This document shows, one piece after another, positions 55,472-63,777 of a stretch of 64,000 bases of DNA (position 1 is its first letter; every line of letters starts with the position of its first letter). The stretch is from Sphingobium sufflavum (GTDB taxonomy: Bacteria > Pseudomonadota > Alphaproteobacteria > Sphingomonadales > Sphingomonadaceae). The position numbers and the translations under genes are program-made. The stretch is taken from NCBI RefSeq assembly GCF_021403115.1, contig NZ_JAJSSH010000011.1, positions 79,582-143,581 of the forward strand, given 5' to 3'. The notes under the pieces were generated by a model. The model had not been told where the DNA came from, searched no databases, and saw only the letters and a program-made list of their open reading frames with translations.

Positions 55472-56809
55472 CTATCCTTGCTCGGGCTTGGGTTCCAGTT
55501 CCCCCAAACTCTGCTTATCGTCGCTGGTTTTCGGCACCCGGGCGCCAGTATTGTCCGTCTCGCGCAGGGCCCAGTCAGGATAGGCCGGCAAGGTGATCAT
55601 GAGAAAGCCGCCCAGAAGGCATCCGGCAGCACCCAGCGCCAGGAAGGCATCATAGCCGCCCAGATAGTCATAGGAGAGACCGCCCAGGAGCGGCCCGACG
55701 CCCGAGGCCAGCGCCATGAGCGCGGCCATAACGCCATAGATCACGCCGAAATTCCTGAGACCGCCATAACTGGCGGTCAGAAAGCCTGTGATCTGAGTTT
55801 TCGTCCCGGCGGCATAGCCATTTACCAACAGGGCAACGATTATGAGACTTGGCGACCGAATACCGTTGATGAGCAGAAGGAAGGCCAGAGCAGCCGCTCC
55901 GAGTGTGAGACCGCCCACCCAATTGGCTTTGTATCGATCAAGAAGGTAGCCGGTGATGACCTTACCGGCGATGCCAGCAAGTCCCGCCAAGCTTGAGAGC
56001 CAGGCAGCGTTTGTGCGCGAAACCCCCGCGTTGGTGAGGATCGGAAACAGGTGGATGGTGAGTCCCATGGTCATGGCCATGACGACGAAGTTCGAAATGC
56101 CAACACGCCACAGCGCGCTGTCGCGCAGGGCTTCGTGTCGCTCCAGCCCATCCACTATCGCCTGAGAGCCTTCGACTCCGGCGTATCCGCCCCGTTTGTG
56201 GTCACGGTCAAACAGACAGAAGAAGCAGAGGAGGAACGTCAATCCGCCCCAGCCGACAGCAAGCCAAACGAATGTGGCCCGCCAACCCATAGTGACGATC
56301 AGCCAGTTGGTCAGCGGGGGGACGATCGCCTGCGCCACAGCCGCACCGGCGAGCGTGAGGCCGAGAGCAAGGCCCTTGGAGCGCTCAAAGGCTTTCAGGA
56401 CGGCAGCGGTCCATGCGGTCGACTTGATGCTGACGGCGACAAAGCCGAAGACGGACCAAAGTCCGAACCATTGCGCAGCGGACCCATTGATGAGGCTGAA
56501 CGCCGCGATCGAAGCCATCGTGACGAGAAGCCCGGGTAAAACAATTCGCCTGCTGCCGTGGCGATCTATCAGCACCCCGAAGAACGGTGAGAGCACGGCT
56601 GTCAAAACCGTCGCGATTGAAGCGCCCGACGACAATAGCGTGCGGCTCCAGCCGAAGGCTTTGTTCAGCGGATCGAAGAATAGTCCCGTCGATGCGATCA
56701 TGAGCGAAAAAAAGGAAAAGCCCATCGAAGCCGCGAGCACGAGGGGCCAGTTCCTGCGCCATTCCCCCTCATGTGGCGTTGAGATAGTCACGTCCGGACC
56801 CGGCATCAT
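55472..56809 (-). CDS. MFS transporter (monocarboxylate type)
   Basis: 445 aa with 12 membrane segments: MGFSFFSLMIASTGLFFDPL, motif A in FGVLIDRHGSRRIVLPGL, and GKVITGYLLDRYKANWVGGL. Sequence style matches the MFS at 42678-43937, so both belong to the same subfamily of organic-acid importers. ATG 56809 is preferred over GTG 56818, which would overlap the upstream dehydrogenase stop. Last gene of the sulfotransferase operon. Confidence 0.9.
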   Translation of the reverse strand: MMPGPDVTISTPHEGEWRRNWPLVLAASMGFSFFSLMIASTGLFFDPLNKAFGWSRTLLSSGASIATVLTAVLSPFFGVLIDRHGSRRIVLPGLLVTMASIAAFSLINGSAAQWFGLWSVFGFVAVSIKSTAWTAAVLKAFERSKGLALGLTLAGAAVAQAIVPPLTNWLIVTMGWRATFVWLAVGWGGLTFLLCFFCLFDRDHKRGGYAGVEGSQAIVDGLERHEALRDSALWRVGISNFVVMAMTMGLTIHLFPILTNAGVSRTNAAWLSSLAGLAGIAGKVITGYLLDRYKANWVGGLTLGAAALAFLLLINGIRSPSLIIVALLVNGYAAGTKTQITGFLTASYGGLRNFGVIYGVMAALMALASGVGPLLGGLSYDYLGGYDAFLALGAAGCLLGGFLMITLPAYPDWALRETDNTGARVPKTSDDKQSLGELEPKPEQG

Positions 56810-56817
56810 AATGCCCA

Positions 56818-57672
56818 CTATTCGCCGAGGGCGCGCCGCAGGAAATCGGCACCTGCGGCCCTGAAGGTCTGGAAGGCGTCGGTTTTTTCTCCAATCACCG
56901 CGCCGAGGAGATTCATGTCCTTTTTCAGGAGTGACGCCCCATGCGCAAAAGCGGTGGGGTGTGCCATGCGTCCCCGAACTTCGACGCCCATGCTTCGGCC
57001 GCTGCTCGCCAGAAGCAGCTCAATCAGCGCCGCACGATCAAGGTCGAGCTGGTCACCTGCCTCAAGCGCTCTATCCGCCAAGCCGATATTGGCTGCGAGC
57101 AATGTGTTATTAATCAGTTTGGCATGTTGGCCCGCACCCGCGTCGCCGAGCCTTACGATTAGGCGTCCAAAGCTGCGAAATACCGGCAAGGCTGCCTCGA
57201 TGATTTCGGGATCACCACCCAGCATGAGCGTCAGCGTTCCAGCCTCTGCGGCGGGCGATCCCCCGCTCACAGGCGCATCGATCACTACGATACCCTCATC
57301 CAGTGCCTCTTGCGCTATGGCACGGCACGTATCGGGGTGGATTGTGGAGTGGATGGCGATCCGGCTGCCAGGCCGCATCGCAGGTATCAAATCTGCACAG
57401 ACCTGTCGCACGTCATCGTCATTCACCACGCACAAGCCGACGTGGTCGCAGCATGCCCCGAGCTCCGCGACGGTGGACGCGAAGGTCGCTCCACCCCCTT
57501 CGTAAGGCGCAAGGCTTTCAGGACGCCGTGCCCACAACATTGTCGGAAAGCCGGCATCGATCATCCGCCGAGCAATTGGGGCACCTTGGCTTCCAAGACC
57601 GATAAAGCCGCAGCGCGTCGCGCGTTCAGCAGTCGTCGCATCGCTGGACGTTGTGGTGACGTCGGTAGTCAT
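56818..57672 (-). CDS. Beta-hydroxyacid (3-hydroxyisobutyrate-type) dehydrogenase
   Basis: 284 aa. CGFIGLGSQGAPIARRMIDA (NAD site), VVIDAPVSGGSPAAEAGTLT (substrate motif) and GAGQHAKLINNTLLAANIG (catalytic Lys region). It is related to the N-terminal part of the fusion protein at 26024-27211 but has the normal single-domain length. ATGA overlap with the upstream SDR gene. It oxidises a beta-hydroxy acid in the pathway of this operon. Confidence 0.9.
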   Translation of the reverse strand: MTTDVTTTSSDATTAERATRCGFIGLGSQGAPIARRMIDAGFPTMLWARRPESLAPYEGGGATFASTVAELGACCDHVGLCVVNDDDVRQVCADLIPAMRPGSRIAIHSTIHPDTCRAIAQEALDEGIVVIDAPVSGGSPAAEAGTLTLMLGGDPEIIEAALPVFRSFGRLIVRLGDAGAGQHAKLINNTLLAANIGLADRALEAGDQLDLDRAALIELLLASSGRSMGVEVRGRMAHPTAFAHGASLLKKDMNLLGAVIGEKTDAFQTFRAAGADFLRRALGE

Positions 57673-58463
57673 GCCGATTTCACCGTACGGCCGCCATCGA
57701 CGATCAGAATATCCCCGGTGTGAAAACGCGATGCCTTTGATGCCAGATAAGCGCCCGGTCCTTCGATATCATCGGGGTAGCCAGGCCGTCCAAGCGGCGT
57801 GATTTCGGAATAGCGAGCGACGATGGCATCGCGCTGGGCGCTTGCACCCGTCATCTCTGTCATGATGAAGCCAGGGGCGATCATATTGGCGCGAACGCCA
57901 TATTGTCCCATCTCCACGGCAAGCCCCTTGACCATGGCGGACAGCGCACCCTTGGCACCGGCATAATGCTCCATGCCGGGCAGACCATAGAATATGGAAA
58001 GGCTCCCGCAGACCACGATGGAACCGCCTGGGTCTCCGGCCTGAGCACGCTCGCGCATATGTCGTGCGCCCTCGCGCAACGTATAGAAAGCACCGTGCAG
58101 GTTCACATTGAGAAGTTCGTGATACATCTCGCTCGTCATGTCCGGAAAGGACGGTGCTCGGGACGAGAAGCCTGCGTTCGCGAACAAGCAATCGACACGG
58201 CCCATTGCGTCCAACGTTGAGCGAAACGCGGCTTGAACCGCGTCTTCGCTCGCTACGTCAACCTCCTCCTGATGGACGCGGCCCGCTCCCGCCTCTTGAA
58301 GCTTGGCGAGCGCTTCGCGATTGCGGTCCTCCCGCCTTCCCCAAACGACGACGTCCGCCCCCTGTTTGGCACAGCCCATCAGGAAGCCGAGTCCGATGCC
58401 GCTATTGGCGCCAGCGCCAAGAACGACCGTGCCCCGCAGGTCGAAAAGATCGCTCAGCATCAT
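57669..58463 (-). CDS. Short-chain dehydrogenase/reductase
   Basis: 264 aa. TVVLGAGANSGIGLGFLMGC is a cofactor motif with a glycine spacing slightly different from classical TGxxxGxG. CLFANAGFSSRAP, IVVCGSLSIFYGLPGMEHYA with GAKGALSAMVKG (Tyr-x3-Lys) and GDILIVDGGRTVKSA complete the fold. It overlaps both neighbours by 4 nt, making the sulfotransferase-SDR-dehydrogenase run a coupled unit. Confidence 0.9.
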   Translation of the reverse strand: MMLSDLFDLRGTVVLGAGANSGIGLGFLMGCAKQGADVVVWGRREDRNREALAKLQEAGAGRVHQEEVDVASEDAVQAAFRSTLDAMGRVDCLFANAGFSSRAPSFPDMTSEMYHELLNVNLHGAFYTLREGARHMRERAQAGDPGGSIVVCGSLSIFYGLPGMEHYAGAKGALSAMVKGLAVEMGQYGVRANMIAPGFIMTEMTGASAQRDAIVARYSEITPLGRPGYPDDIEGPGAYLASKASRFHTGDILIVDGGRTVKSA

Positions 58464-59611
58464 GCAAACTCCCTGGCAGCAACAGGATGTTCACGAAGAT
58501 AGTCGGCGAAATAAGGCTGGAGTTGCTTAACCGAAAGCCCCCACTCCTCAAGTGAGTAGCTGTGCTTGCCACGCTTGTTCTGAGGATTGTTCGCGAGCCA
58601 GCCGCGCATACCGGCTTCCGCCACAGGGCTGAGGTCATCGCCCAGCCAGCTATAGATGCGCTTCACCTGGGCGAGCGGATCGGCCACCAAATCATCATAA
58701 TAGACATGGAGAATATCGTTCGGCCGCTCGTGGCTTACTTCGAGCGGGCGCGATGCATGGAGACCCAATTGCAGCGGGAAATAGCGGCGCATATACTCGC
58801 GACCCTCGTCGACCTCGAACATCGGCCGGGAATTTCCGCGCATGGCAAAGGATGAACCGGCGACAGCATAAGGGTCGCGGTGCGTCCAGATCACCTTGGC
58901 ATCGGGGAAGGTCTTGAATAGCTGCCGGATGAATAATGAGTCGGACGGCATTTTCAGGATCCAGCGCCCCGGATTCGTGGTTTGCAGGATCTGGAGGACG
59001 CGCTTACGATGCTCGAAGGCGCTCGCCATATCCGTCAGCAGGAGCCAGTCATGATAGGTTGGCACGGTGGTCGTGACCGCGAGCATCAGCGACCGAAAAT
59101 CCTGCGCGATGAGATGTACGCATTCGGTGGGACCATCGCCCGGTTCGAAATGTGCAGCGGCCACCTTAGCAGCCATTTTTAGCATCATCTCATCCTTGGC
59201 TACTTCGGCAAGGCAACGAGGATCGGTTTTCAAGGCACCCGGTGCGGCGGGCGGCGCAGCGTTATAGGCCTCCCACCGCAGCAGCGAGCGGTTAGCGGGA
59301 TCTTCGTCAAGCATATAGCTTAGCATAGTGGTGCCGGTACGCGGCAGGCCGAGGATGAAAACCGGCTGCTTAATCGGTTGGTCCAGGATTGCCGGGTTTT
59401 CTCGAAGATGTTGATCGACCGTCATGCGGGCAGCGAGCGCTTCTACATAGCGGCTCTTCACAATAACCTCGCCGCGTTCGGTCAGCCGGTTCTGGGTCGC
59501 ATGGTCATGCAACAAAATCTCCAGACCTTCCTTCCAGCTATCTTCCGCCGGATCAGAAGCTTTTGCCTTTTCTCGGGCCGCGTTGACGATATCGGCAAAA
59601 TTCAAAGTCAT
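58460..59611 (-). CDS. PAPS-dependent sulfotransferase family protein
   Basis: 383 aa. The 5'-phosphosulfate loop is VFILGLPRTGTTMLSYML, the 3'-phosphate region WILKMPSDSLFIRQLFKTFP with VIWTHRDPYAVAGSSFAM; GREYMRRYF and YYDDLVADPLAQVKRIYSWL follow. Such enzymes put a sulfo group on a hydroxyl of a small molecule or, in sphingomonads, appear often in clusters for steroid- or aromatic-like compounds with unknown substrate. ATG 59611 is chosen; the upstream extension to 59695 is in non-coding DNA. It is the first gene of a four-gene operon divergent from the LuxR-type gene. Confidence 0.88.
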   Translation of the reverse strand: MTLNFADIVNAAREKAKASDPAEDSWKEGLEILLHDHATQNRLTERGEVIVKSRYVEALAARMTVDQHLRENPAILDQPIKQPVFILGLPRTGTTMLSYMLDEDPANRSLLRWEAYNAAPPAAPGALKTDPRCLAEVAKDEMMLKMAAKVAAAHFEPGDGPTECVHLIAQDFRSLMLAVTTTVPTYHDWLLLTDMASAFEHRKRVLQILQTTNPGRWILKMPSDSLFIRQLFKTFPDAKVIWTHRDPYAVAGSSFAMRGNSRPMFEVDEGREYMRRYFPLQLGLHASRPLEVSHERPNDILHVYYDDLVADPLAQVKRIYSWLGDDLSPVAEAGMRGWLANNPQNKRGKHSYSLEEWGLSVKQLQPYFADYLREHPVAAREFA

Positions 59612-59760
59612 TTTTGCATCTTCCAGCGCTGAATGGAGGGTGGGCCGAGCCCAGTTGCCGCATGTCGCGCAAAGCGTAGCAGCGAGATGATGCATTCATG
59701 TCTGAGGACGCTTCCTAGGCAAAGGACGACCTCTGTTTTACAGACGCCAGCTTGTTGAAT

Positions 59761-59783
59761 TTGAGCCATTTCTAGAGGCTCAA
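59761..59783. promoter_or_regulatory. Perfect inverted repeat in the sulfotransferase/LuxR-type divergent gap
   Basis: TTGAGCC-ATTTCTAGA-GGCTCAA, 7-bp arms and 9-nt spacer, centred between the two divergent genes in a 328-nt gap (59612-59939) that shows no gene. Arm spacing fits a dimeric HTH regulator, most simply the LuxR-type protein encoded next to it. Confidence 0.55.
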
Positions 59784-59939
59784 GGGCTAAAATGTGGTCG
59801 CGAGGGTCGACGTGTGTCGCTTCGCAATGCCATCTTCGCATAATTATTCCGCGAATATCGGCAGTCCCTATCGCTTCACGCTGCTGGGAAAACGAGCAAA
59901 ACTTAATCGTGCCGAGCGACCGATCGCAGCGAGTCCATC

Positions 59940-60968
59940 ATGGCATTTCGACGTATCTATGGGGCCGATCTGGTCGCAATCCTTTATCGCGATCTGTTTG
60001 GCGAAGCCCCATGGGACAGATTTCTCAGCGAATTGCGCTTGCAAGCTCATTGTGATCGTTGCGGCGTTCTGATGCGACGGGGCGGAGCGTTCACCTATTT
60101 GGCCGGAGGCCCAATCGACCCCGTTAACGCGCATCTGGGACGAACAGATCATTCCCATCTAACGAATTTGCGCGCCGACCGGGTTTATTCCGGACAGGAG
60201 CTTGGCCTTGGCCCAGAGAACTTTCTTCGGGTCGTCCGGATGCAAGAGGTCGACGGCCCGGACCTCTTGCTATGGATCGCGAGAAGCCGTTCCGATCTTC
60301 GAGCACAGGATGCGGCTTTGCTCGATTTTCTGGCGCCGCTCGTGCTAACGGCGGTCATCGCCCGAATAGCTCATGAGCGCGAGCAGCGAAGGGGGCGGGC
60401 AGAGGAGCAGGCCCGGGGCGGGCTGGGCATCGCCTGGATTCTGACGGATTGTGATCGTTTTGTCCTCGATGCGGACCGGCGTGCACGTCGGTGGATCAAC
60501 GAGGGCCAACTGCTTTGGCTTGGGGCTGACAATCGGCTTCGCTTCCGCTCGCCGAAAGCTGAGGCAATGCTGGAACTAGGGCCGGCACTTCCGACTGAAC
60601 AACCACAAGCATGCTGGCTCTCGACGCGCCCACCGCTCCAAATGATGATCACCGCTGCATCAGACCAATACGAGCCGCTTCTCGGATCATCCGCCCGCTT
60701 TTTCCTCATTCGCCATGTTCTCGAGCCGGACCCGCAACACCCTTCCCTTCTCGCTTCCCTGTTCGGACTGTCGAGCAGCGAGGCGAAATTGGCGTTGCAC
60801 GTAGCGCGGGGCCTTTCCCTTCAAGATGCCGGCGACACCATGGGTCTGACGCAGGAGACCACACGCAACTATTCCAAACGGCTTTACGCAAAGACCGGCG
60901 CGCGGGGGCAGGTCGATCTCGTGCGCACTATCCTAAATGGAATCAATGTGCTGGCGCCAAACATGTGA
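59940..60968 (+). CDS. LuxR-type HTH transcriptional regulator
   Basis: 342 aa. The C-terminal LuxR HTH runs from about 275 to 335 (LFGLSSSEAKLALHVARGLS, LQDAGDTMGLTQETTRNYSK, RLYAKTGARGQVDLVRTILN). The N-terminal 260 residues have no receiver domain and look like a PAS/GAF-type sensor (FLSELRLQAHCDRCGVLMRR, DRFVLDADRRARRWINEGQL). Probably a small-molecule sensor controlling the divergent sulfotransferase operon. No acyl-homoserine-lactone synthase is nearby, so quorum sensing is not supported. Confidence 0.85.
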   Translation: MAFRRIYGADLVAILYRDLFGEAPWDRFLSELRLQAHCDRCGVLMRRGGAFTYLAGGPIDPVNAHLGRTDHSHLTNLRADRVYSGQELGLGPENFLRVVRMQEVDGPDLLLWIARSRSDLRAQDAALLDFLAPLVLTAVIARIAHEREQRRGRAEEQARGGLGIAWILTDCDRFVLDADRRARRWINEGQLLWLGADNRLRFRSPKAEAMLELGPALPTEQPQACWLSTRPPLQMMITAASDQYEPLLGSSARFFLIRHVLEPDPQHPSLLASLFGLSSSEAKLALHVARGLSLQDAGDTMGLTQETTRNYSKRLYAKTGARGQVDLVRTILNGINVLAPNM

Positions 60969-61141
60969 CATTTGCCCCGCATGTTTGAGCGATCGCTGCT
61001 GTTGATCCTTTGCGGTAGCGAGACGTCTTGTCGAAAATAGGCCATGCAATCCCGAAGGCGGGAATAGAGCGGCCCGTCCCATATTGCCGGAGCGATGCCC
61101 TTTGGTCAGTGATGCATGAAAAGATACTCAGGAGTTATGGA

Positions 61142-62386
61142 ATGACCTCTAACGCGCCGCTATCCGACAAGGGCTTACGGACCGCAGATCTTGTTAAATC
61201 CGGTGCCGAACAACTCAATGCGATCGAGCGCGCCGATGGTATCTGGGAAAGCCGCGGAATCGGAAACAGCTATCTGATTATCACGAGCGAAGGCGATGTT
61301 TTGGTGAATGCTGGGACACTCCGTGACGCCAGACGCGGCAAGGAGCTGTTTGCGAAAGTTTCCCAGAATCCCATTCGCCACATCATCCTTACCCAGAGCC
61401 ACGCCAATCAATATGGCGGTCTGGAAATCTATAAGACACCTGAAAATGAGGTCATTGCACACCGCATCTATCTCGAGGACCGAATCTACGGTGCTGCTCT
61501 CGATACCCATTATCGCCGCGGCTCGAGGCGTATCTTCGGCGGCATTACCGGCAATGCTTCCGACCTGACGCCCACGCAGGAGGTATCGCCCGATGTGCTG
61601 ATAGGCGATGATGGCTATGCTTTCGATCTCGGCGAGCGGCGCTTCGAGATTATCTGGACGCCGGGAGGCGAGACTCGGTCTGCGGTCGTCCTCTGGCTAC
61701 CCCGGGAGCGTATTGCCATCGTTGGAAATCTTTTCGGGCCGCTGTTCGGTAATCACCCCAACCTCAACACAATGCGTGGGGACAAGCCACGCACGGCCCT
61801 TCAATTTGTCGACTCCGTCGCCAAGGTGAGGGCTTTGAACCCGGAACTCATCCTCACCGGCCACGAGGACATTCGCGGCGCGGAACACATCCAGCGTGAA
61901 CTCACAAAGATTATCGGCTCGGTCCAATGGGTCCATGACCGGACAGTTGAAGGAATGAACGAGGGCAAGGATCTGCGGAGCCTGATGCGTGACATCCGAA
62001 CACCGCCAGAGCTCACGCTTACCGAAGAATATGGAAAGGTCGCCTGGAACGTCCGGGCAATCTGGCATGAATATACGGGCTGGTTCGACCCTGCCCGGGG
62101 AACAACCGAGCTTTACGGTGTACCCCCATCGTCTGTTGCGCCTGCGCTCGCCGAGCTTGCTGGCGGAGCAATCCCAATAGCCCAGCGCGCCCGCGCGTTT
62201 GTTGACGAAGGCCGGCCTCTTGAGGCCCTTCATCTGCTCGACATCGCACTAGCGTCAGAGCCCGCCTCCCACAAGGCGCGTGAAGCCAAGCGTGATGCGC
62301 TATTGCTTCTTGATCAACAAACCGGCGGCAAAAATCTTTGGGAGCGGATGTGGATTGCCGCCGAGATACGCGATCTCGACGAATGA
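61142..62386 (+). CDS. Alkylsulfatase-like metallo-beta-lactamase-fold protein with a changed metal motif
   Basis: 414 aa. The fold is that of linear-alkylsulfatases: GIGNSYLIITSEGDVLVNAG, GELFA-type helix, IWTPGGETRSAVVLWLPRER, then NLFGPLFGNHPNLNTMRGDK and the dimerisation region (EYTGWFDPARGTTELYGVPP, ALHLLDIALASEPASHKARE). The usual metal motif HxHxDH reads QSHANQ (within ILTQSHANQYGG), so several ligands are replaced. The GHEDIRG His remains. ATG 61142 has AGGAG upstream; the frame extends to a TTG at 61028. It may hydrolyse sulfate esters with an altered site or be non-catalytic. Confidence 0.82.
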   Translation: MTSNAPLSDKGLRTADLVKSGAEQLNAIERADGIWESRGIGNSYLIITSEGDVLVNAGTLRDARRGKELFAKVSQNPIRHIILTQSHANQYGGLEIYKTPENEVIAHRIYLEDRIYGAALDTHYRRGSRRIFGGITGNASDLTPTQEVSPDVLIGDDGYAFDLGERRFEIIWTPGGETRSAVVLWLPRERIAIVGNLFGPLFGNHPNLNTMRGDKPRTALQFVDSVAKVRALNPELILTGHEDIRGAEHIQRELTKIIGSVQWVHDRTVEGMNEGKDLRSLMRDIRTPPELTLTEEYGKVAWNVRAIWHEYTGWFDPARGTTELYGVPPSSVAPALAELAGGAIPIAQRARAFVDEGRPLEALHLLDIALASEPASHKAREAKRDALLLLDQQTGGKNLWERMWIAAEIRDLDE

Positions 62387-62392
62387 GGTCTT

Positions 62393-62416
62393 CCGCTCTC
62401 CTTGAGGCCGGAGCGG
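62393..62416. terminator. Possible hairpin after the MBL-fold gene
   Basis: CCGCTC-N12-GAGCGG immediately downstream of the stop codon. Six-bp stem, no U-run; weak support. The remaining gap to 62624 is less GC-rich and shows no gene. Confidence 0.3.
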
Positions 62417-62624
62417 CTTACCCCCTTGGGAAATCTAGCTTACGCCCCTCTTCGTGACTGAGCAGAGGTCTTCTGCACTTTGCGTTCAGAGTGACATTTT
62501 GTAGAAAAGGAGACATTTTGCGCGTCTCCTGCGGACGGCTTGCCTTGCTCTGGTTGGCCACCGGGCTCAAGATGCGGCCCGGAGAGTAACTTTAGAGCGT
62601 CATAAGTTTGAAACGAGAACGCGA

Positions 62625-63521
62625 ATGAACACGTTCGATCGCACCTTGGCGGCGATGTCGCCCATGCTTCAATTGGAACGCGAGCGCATCCATCCGATGG
62701 CAGAGCTCATGGTGATACGTCTCGACCATAAAGACTCGGACGAGCACCTGTTCTGCAAGGAGGGGCTTTTCTGGATCGACCTGTGTCTCACGCCGCGACG
62801 CGTGCATGACCGGGCCAGCTATACCGACCGTTGGGGACCGCATCGCACGGAGGCAATGGGGTCGATCATGGCTCTTCCTCCAGGCTTTCGGCTCCAGCTT
62901 AGAAGCGGCGGCGGCGAGCATATGTCGCTCATTTGCGCGCTGAAAGAAGAGGCAGTCAGGCGATGGCTACCCGCCGATTTTCAGTGGACTGATCGTCGCC
63001 TGGAGAGCTGCCTCAACATTTCAAATACCCATATCAGCGCATTGTTGCTTCGGCTCTCACAGGAGATACGCCATGAAGGCGTAGGGTCCGAACAGGTTGT
63101 CGATGCGCTGATTTTGCAGCTCTCGGTTGAGTTGGCGCGGTATCTCATCGCTATCGACGAGCCCGACGACAGGGGCGGGCTGGCGGCATGGCGCATGAGA
63201 GTGCTCGAGCAGCGCATCGCCGAACCCGGCCCCCTGCCCACCTTGATCGAACTTGCGACTTTATGCAGTATTTCAACGCGCCAGCTTTCTCGGGCGTTTC
63301 GGACAAGCCGTGGCTGTACGGTTGCCGACTATGTGGTTCGCTGTCGTATCGAGGCGGCCAAACGACGTCTGGCGACGGACGAGTCGATTAAATCGATTGC
63401 GATCGTTACAGGCTTTTCATCCCAATCGGCTTTTACTTTCGCGTTCCGCCGAGCAACGGGCGTCACTCCTCACGAATTCCGGAGCCGTATGCTACGCGGG
63501 ATTACGTATAGCGCCGCGTAA
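62625..63521 (+). CDS. AraC family transcriptional regulator
   Basis: 298 aa. The N-terminal 180 residues form a sensor with HLFCKEGLFWIDLCLTPRRV and RTEAMGSIMALPPGFRLQLR. The C-terminal AraC domain has ELATLCSISTRQLSRAFRTS, VADYVVRCRIEAAKRRLATD, and second HTH IAIVTGFSSQSAFTFAFRRA ending TGVTPHEFRS. A separate gene from the regulator at 48202 and only distantly similar. Its target may be the MBL-fold gene upstream or whatever was lost beyond the insertion sequence. Confidence 0.88.
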   Translation: MNTFDRTLAAMSPMLQLERERIHPMAELMVIRLDHKDSDEHLFCKEGLFWIDLCLTPRRVHDRASYTDRWGPHRTEAMGSIMALPPGFRLQLRSGGGEHMSLICALKEEAVRRWLPADFQWTDRRLESCLNISNTHISALLLRLSQEIRHEGVGSEQVVDALILQLSVELARYLIAIDEPDDRGGLAAWRMRVLEQRIAEPGPLPTLIELATLCSISTRQLSRAFRTSRGCTVADYVVRCRIEAAKRRLATDESIKSIAIVTGFSSQSAFTFAFRRATGVTPHEFRSRMLRGITYSAA

Positions 63522-63777
63522 AGATGTGAACCTTTAAAGTTGGGCGATGAACATTAGTGGATGAAGCTGTTTAGAACTCTGACGCCCTCTCCCTCTTGGT
63601 AATCAAGATGGGATAGCCCTAATCGATAATAGAGTGATCGACCCCAAATTCTGTTGGCGCTGGTAACTGAGATATATTCTGCCAGCTATTCGCCCATTTA
63701 CCCATATTCTCGACGAGACGGCGCTGAGGGCTACCTGTCTGCTCGCAGGGTTTCATGCCGAGCTTTAACACCACTGA
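63522..63777 (-). other. AT-richer stretch next to the insertion sequence, possibly a 3' gene fragment
   Basis: On the minus strand a frame ending at 63619 reads ...KPCEQTGSPQRRLVENMGKW ... FGVDHSIID and stops, with no start outside the insertion sequence. It could be the tail of a gene cut by the insertion, or chance. Nothing else is seen here. Confidence 0.25.

Noticed and set aside
59940..60968. Quorum-sensing interpretation of the LuxR-type regulator
   Set aside because: There is no recognisable autoinducer-binding domain and no LuxI-type synthase in the window.
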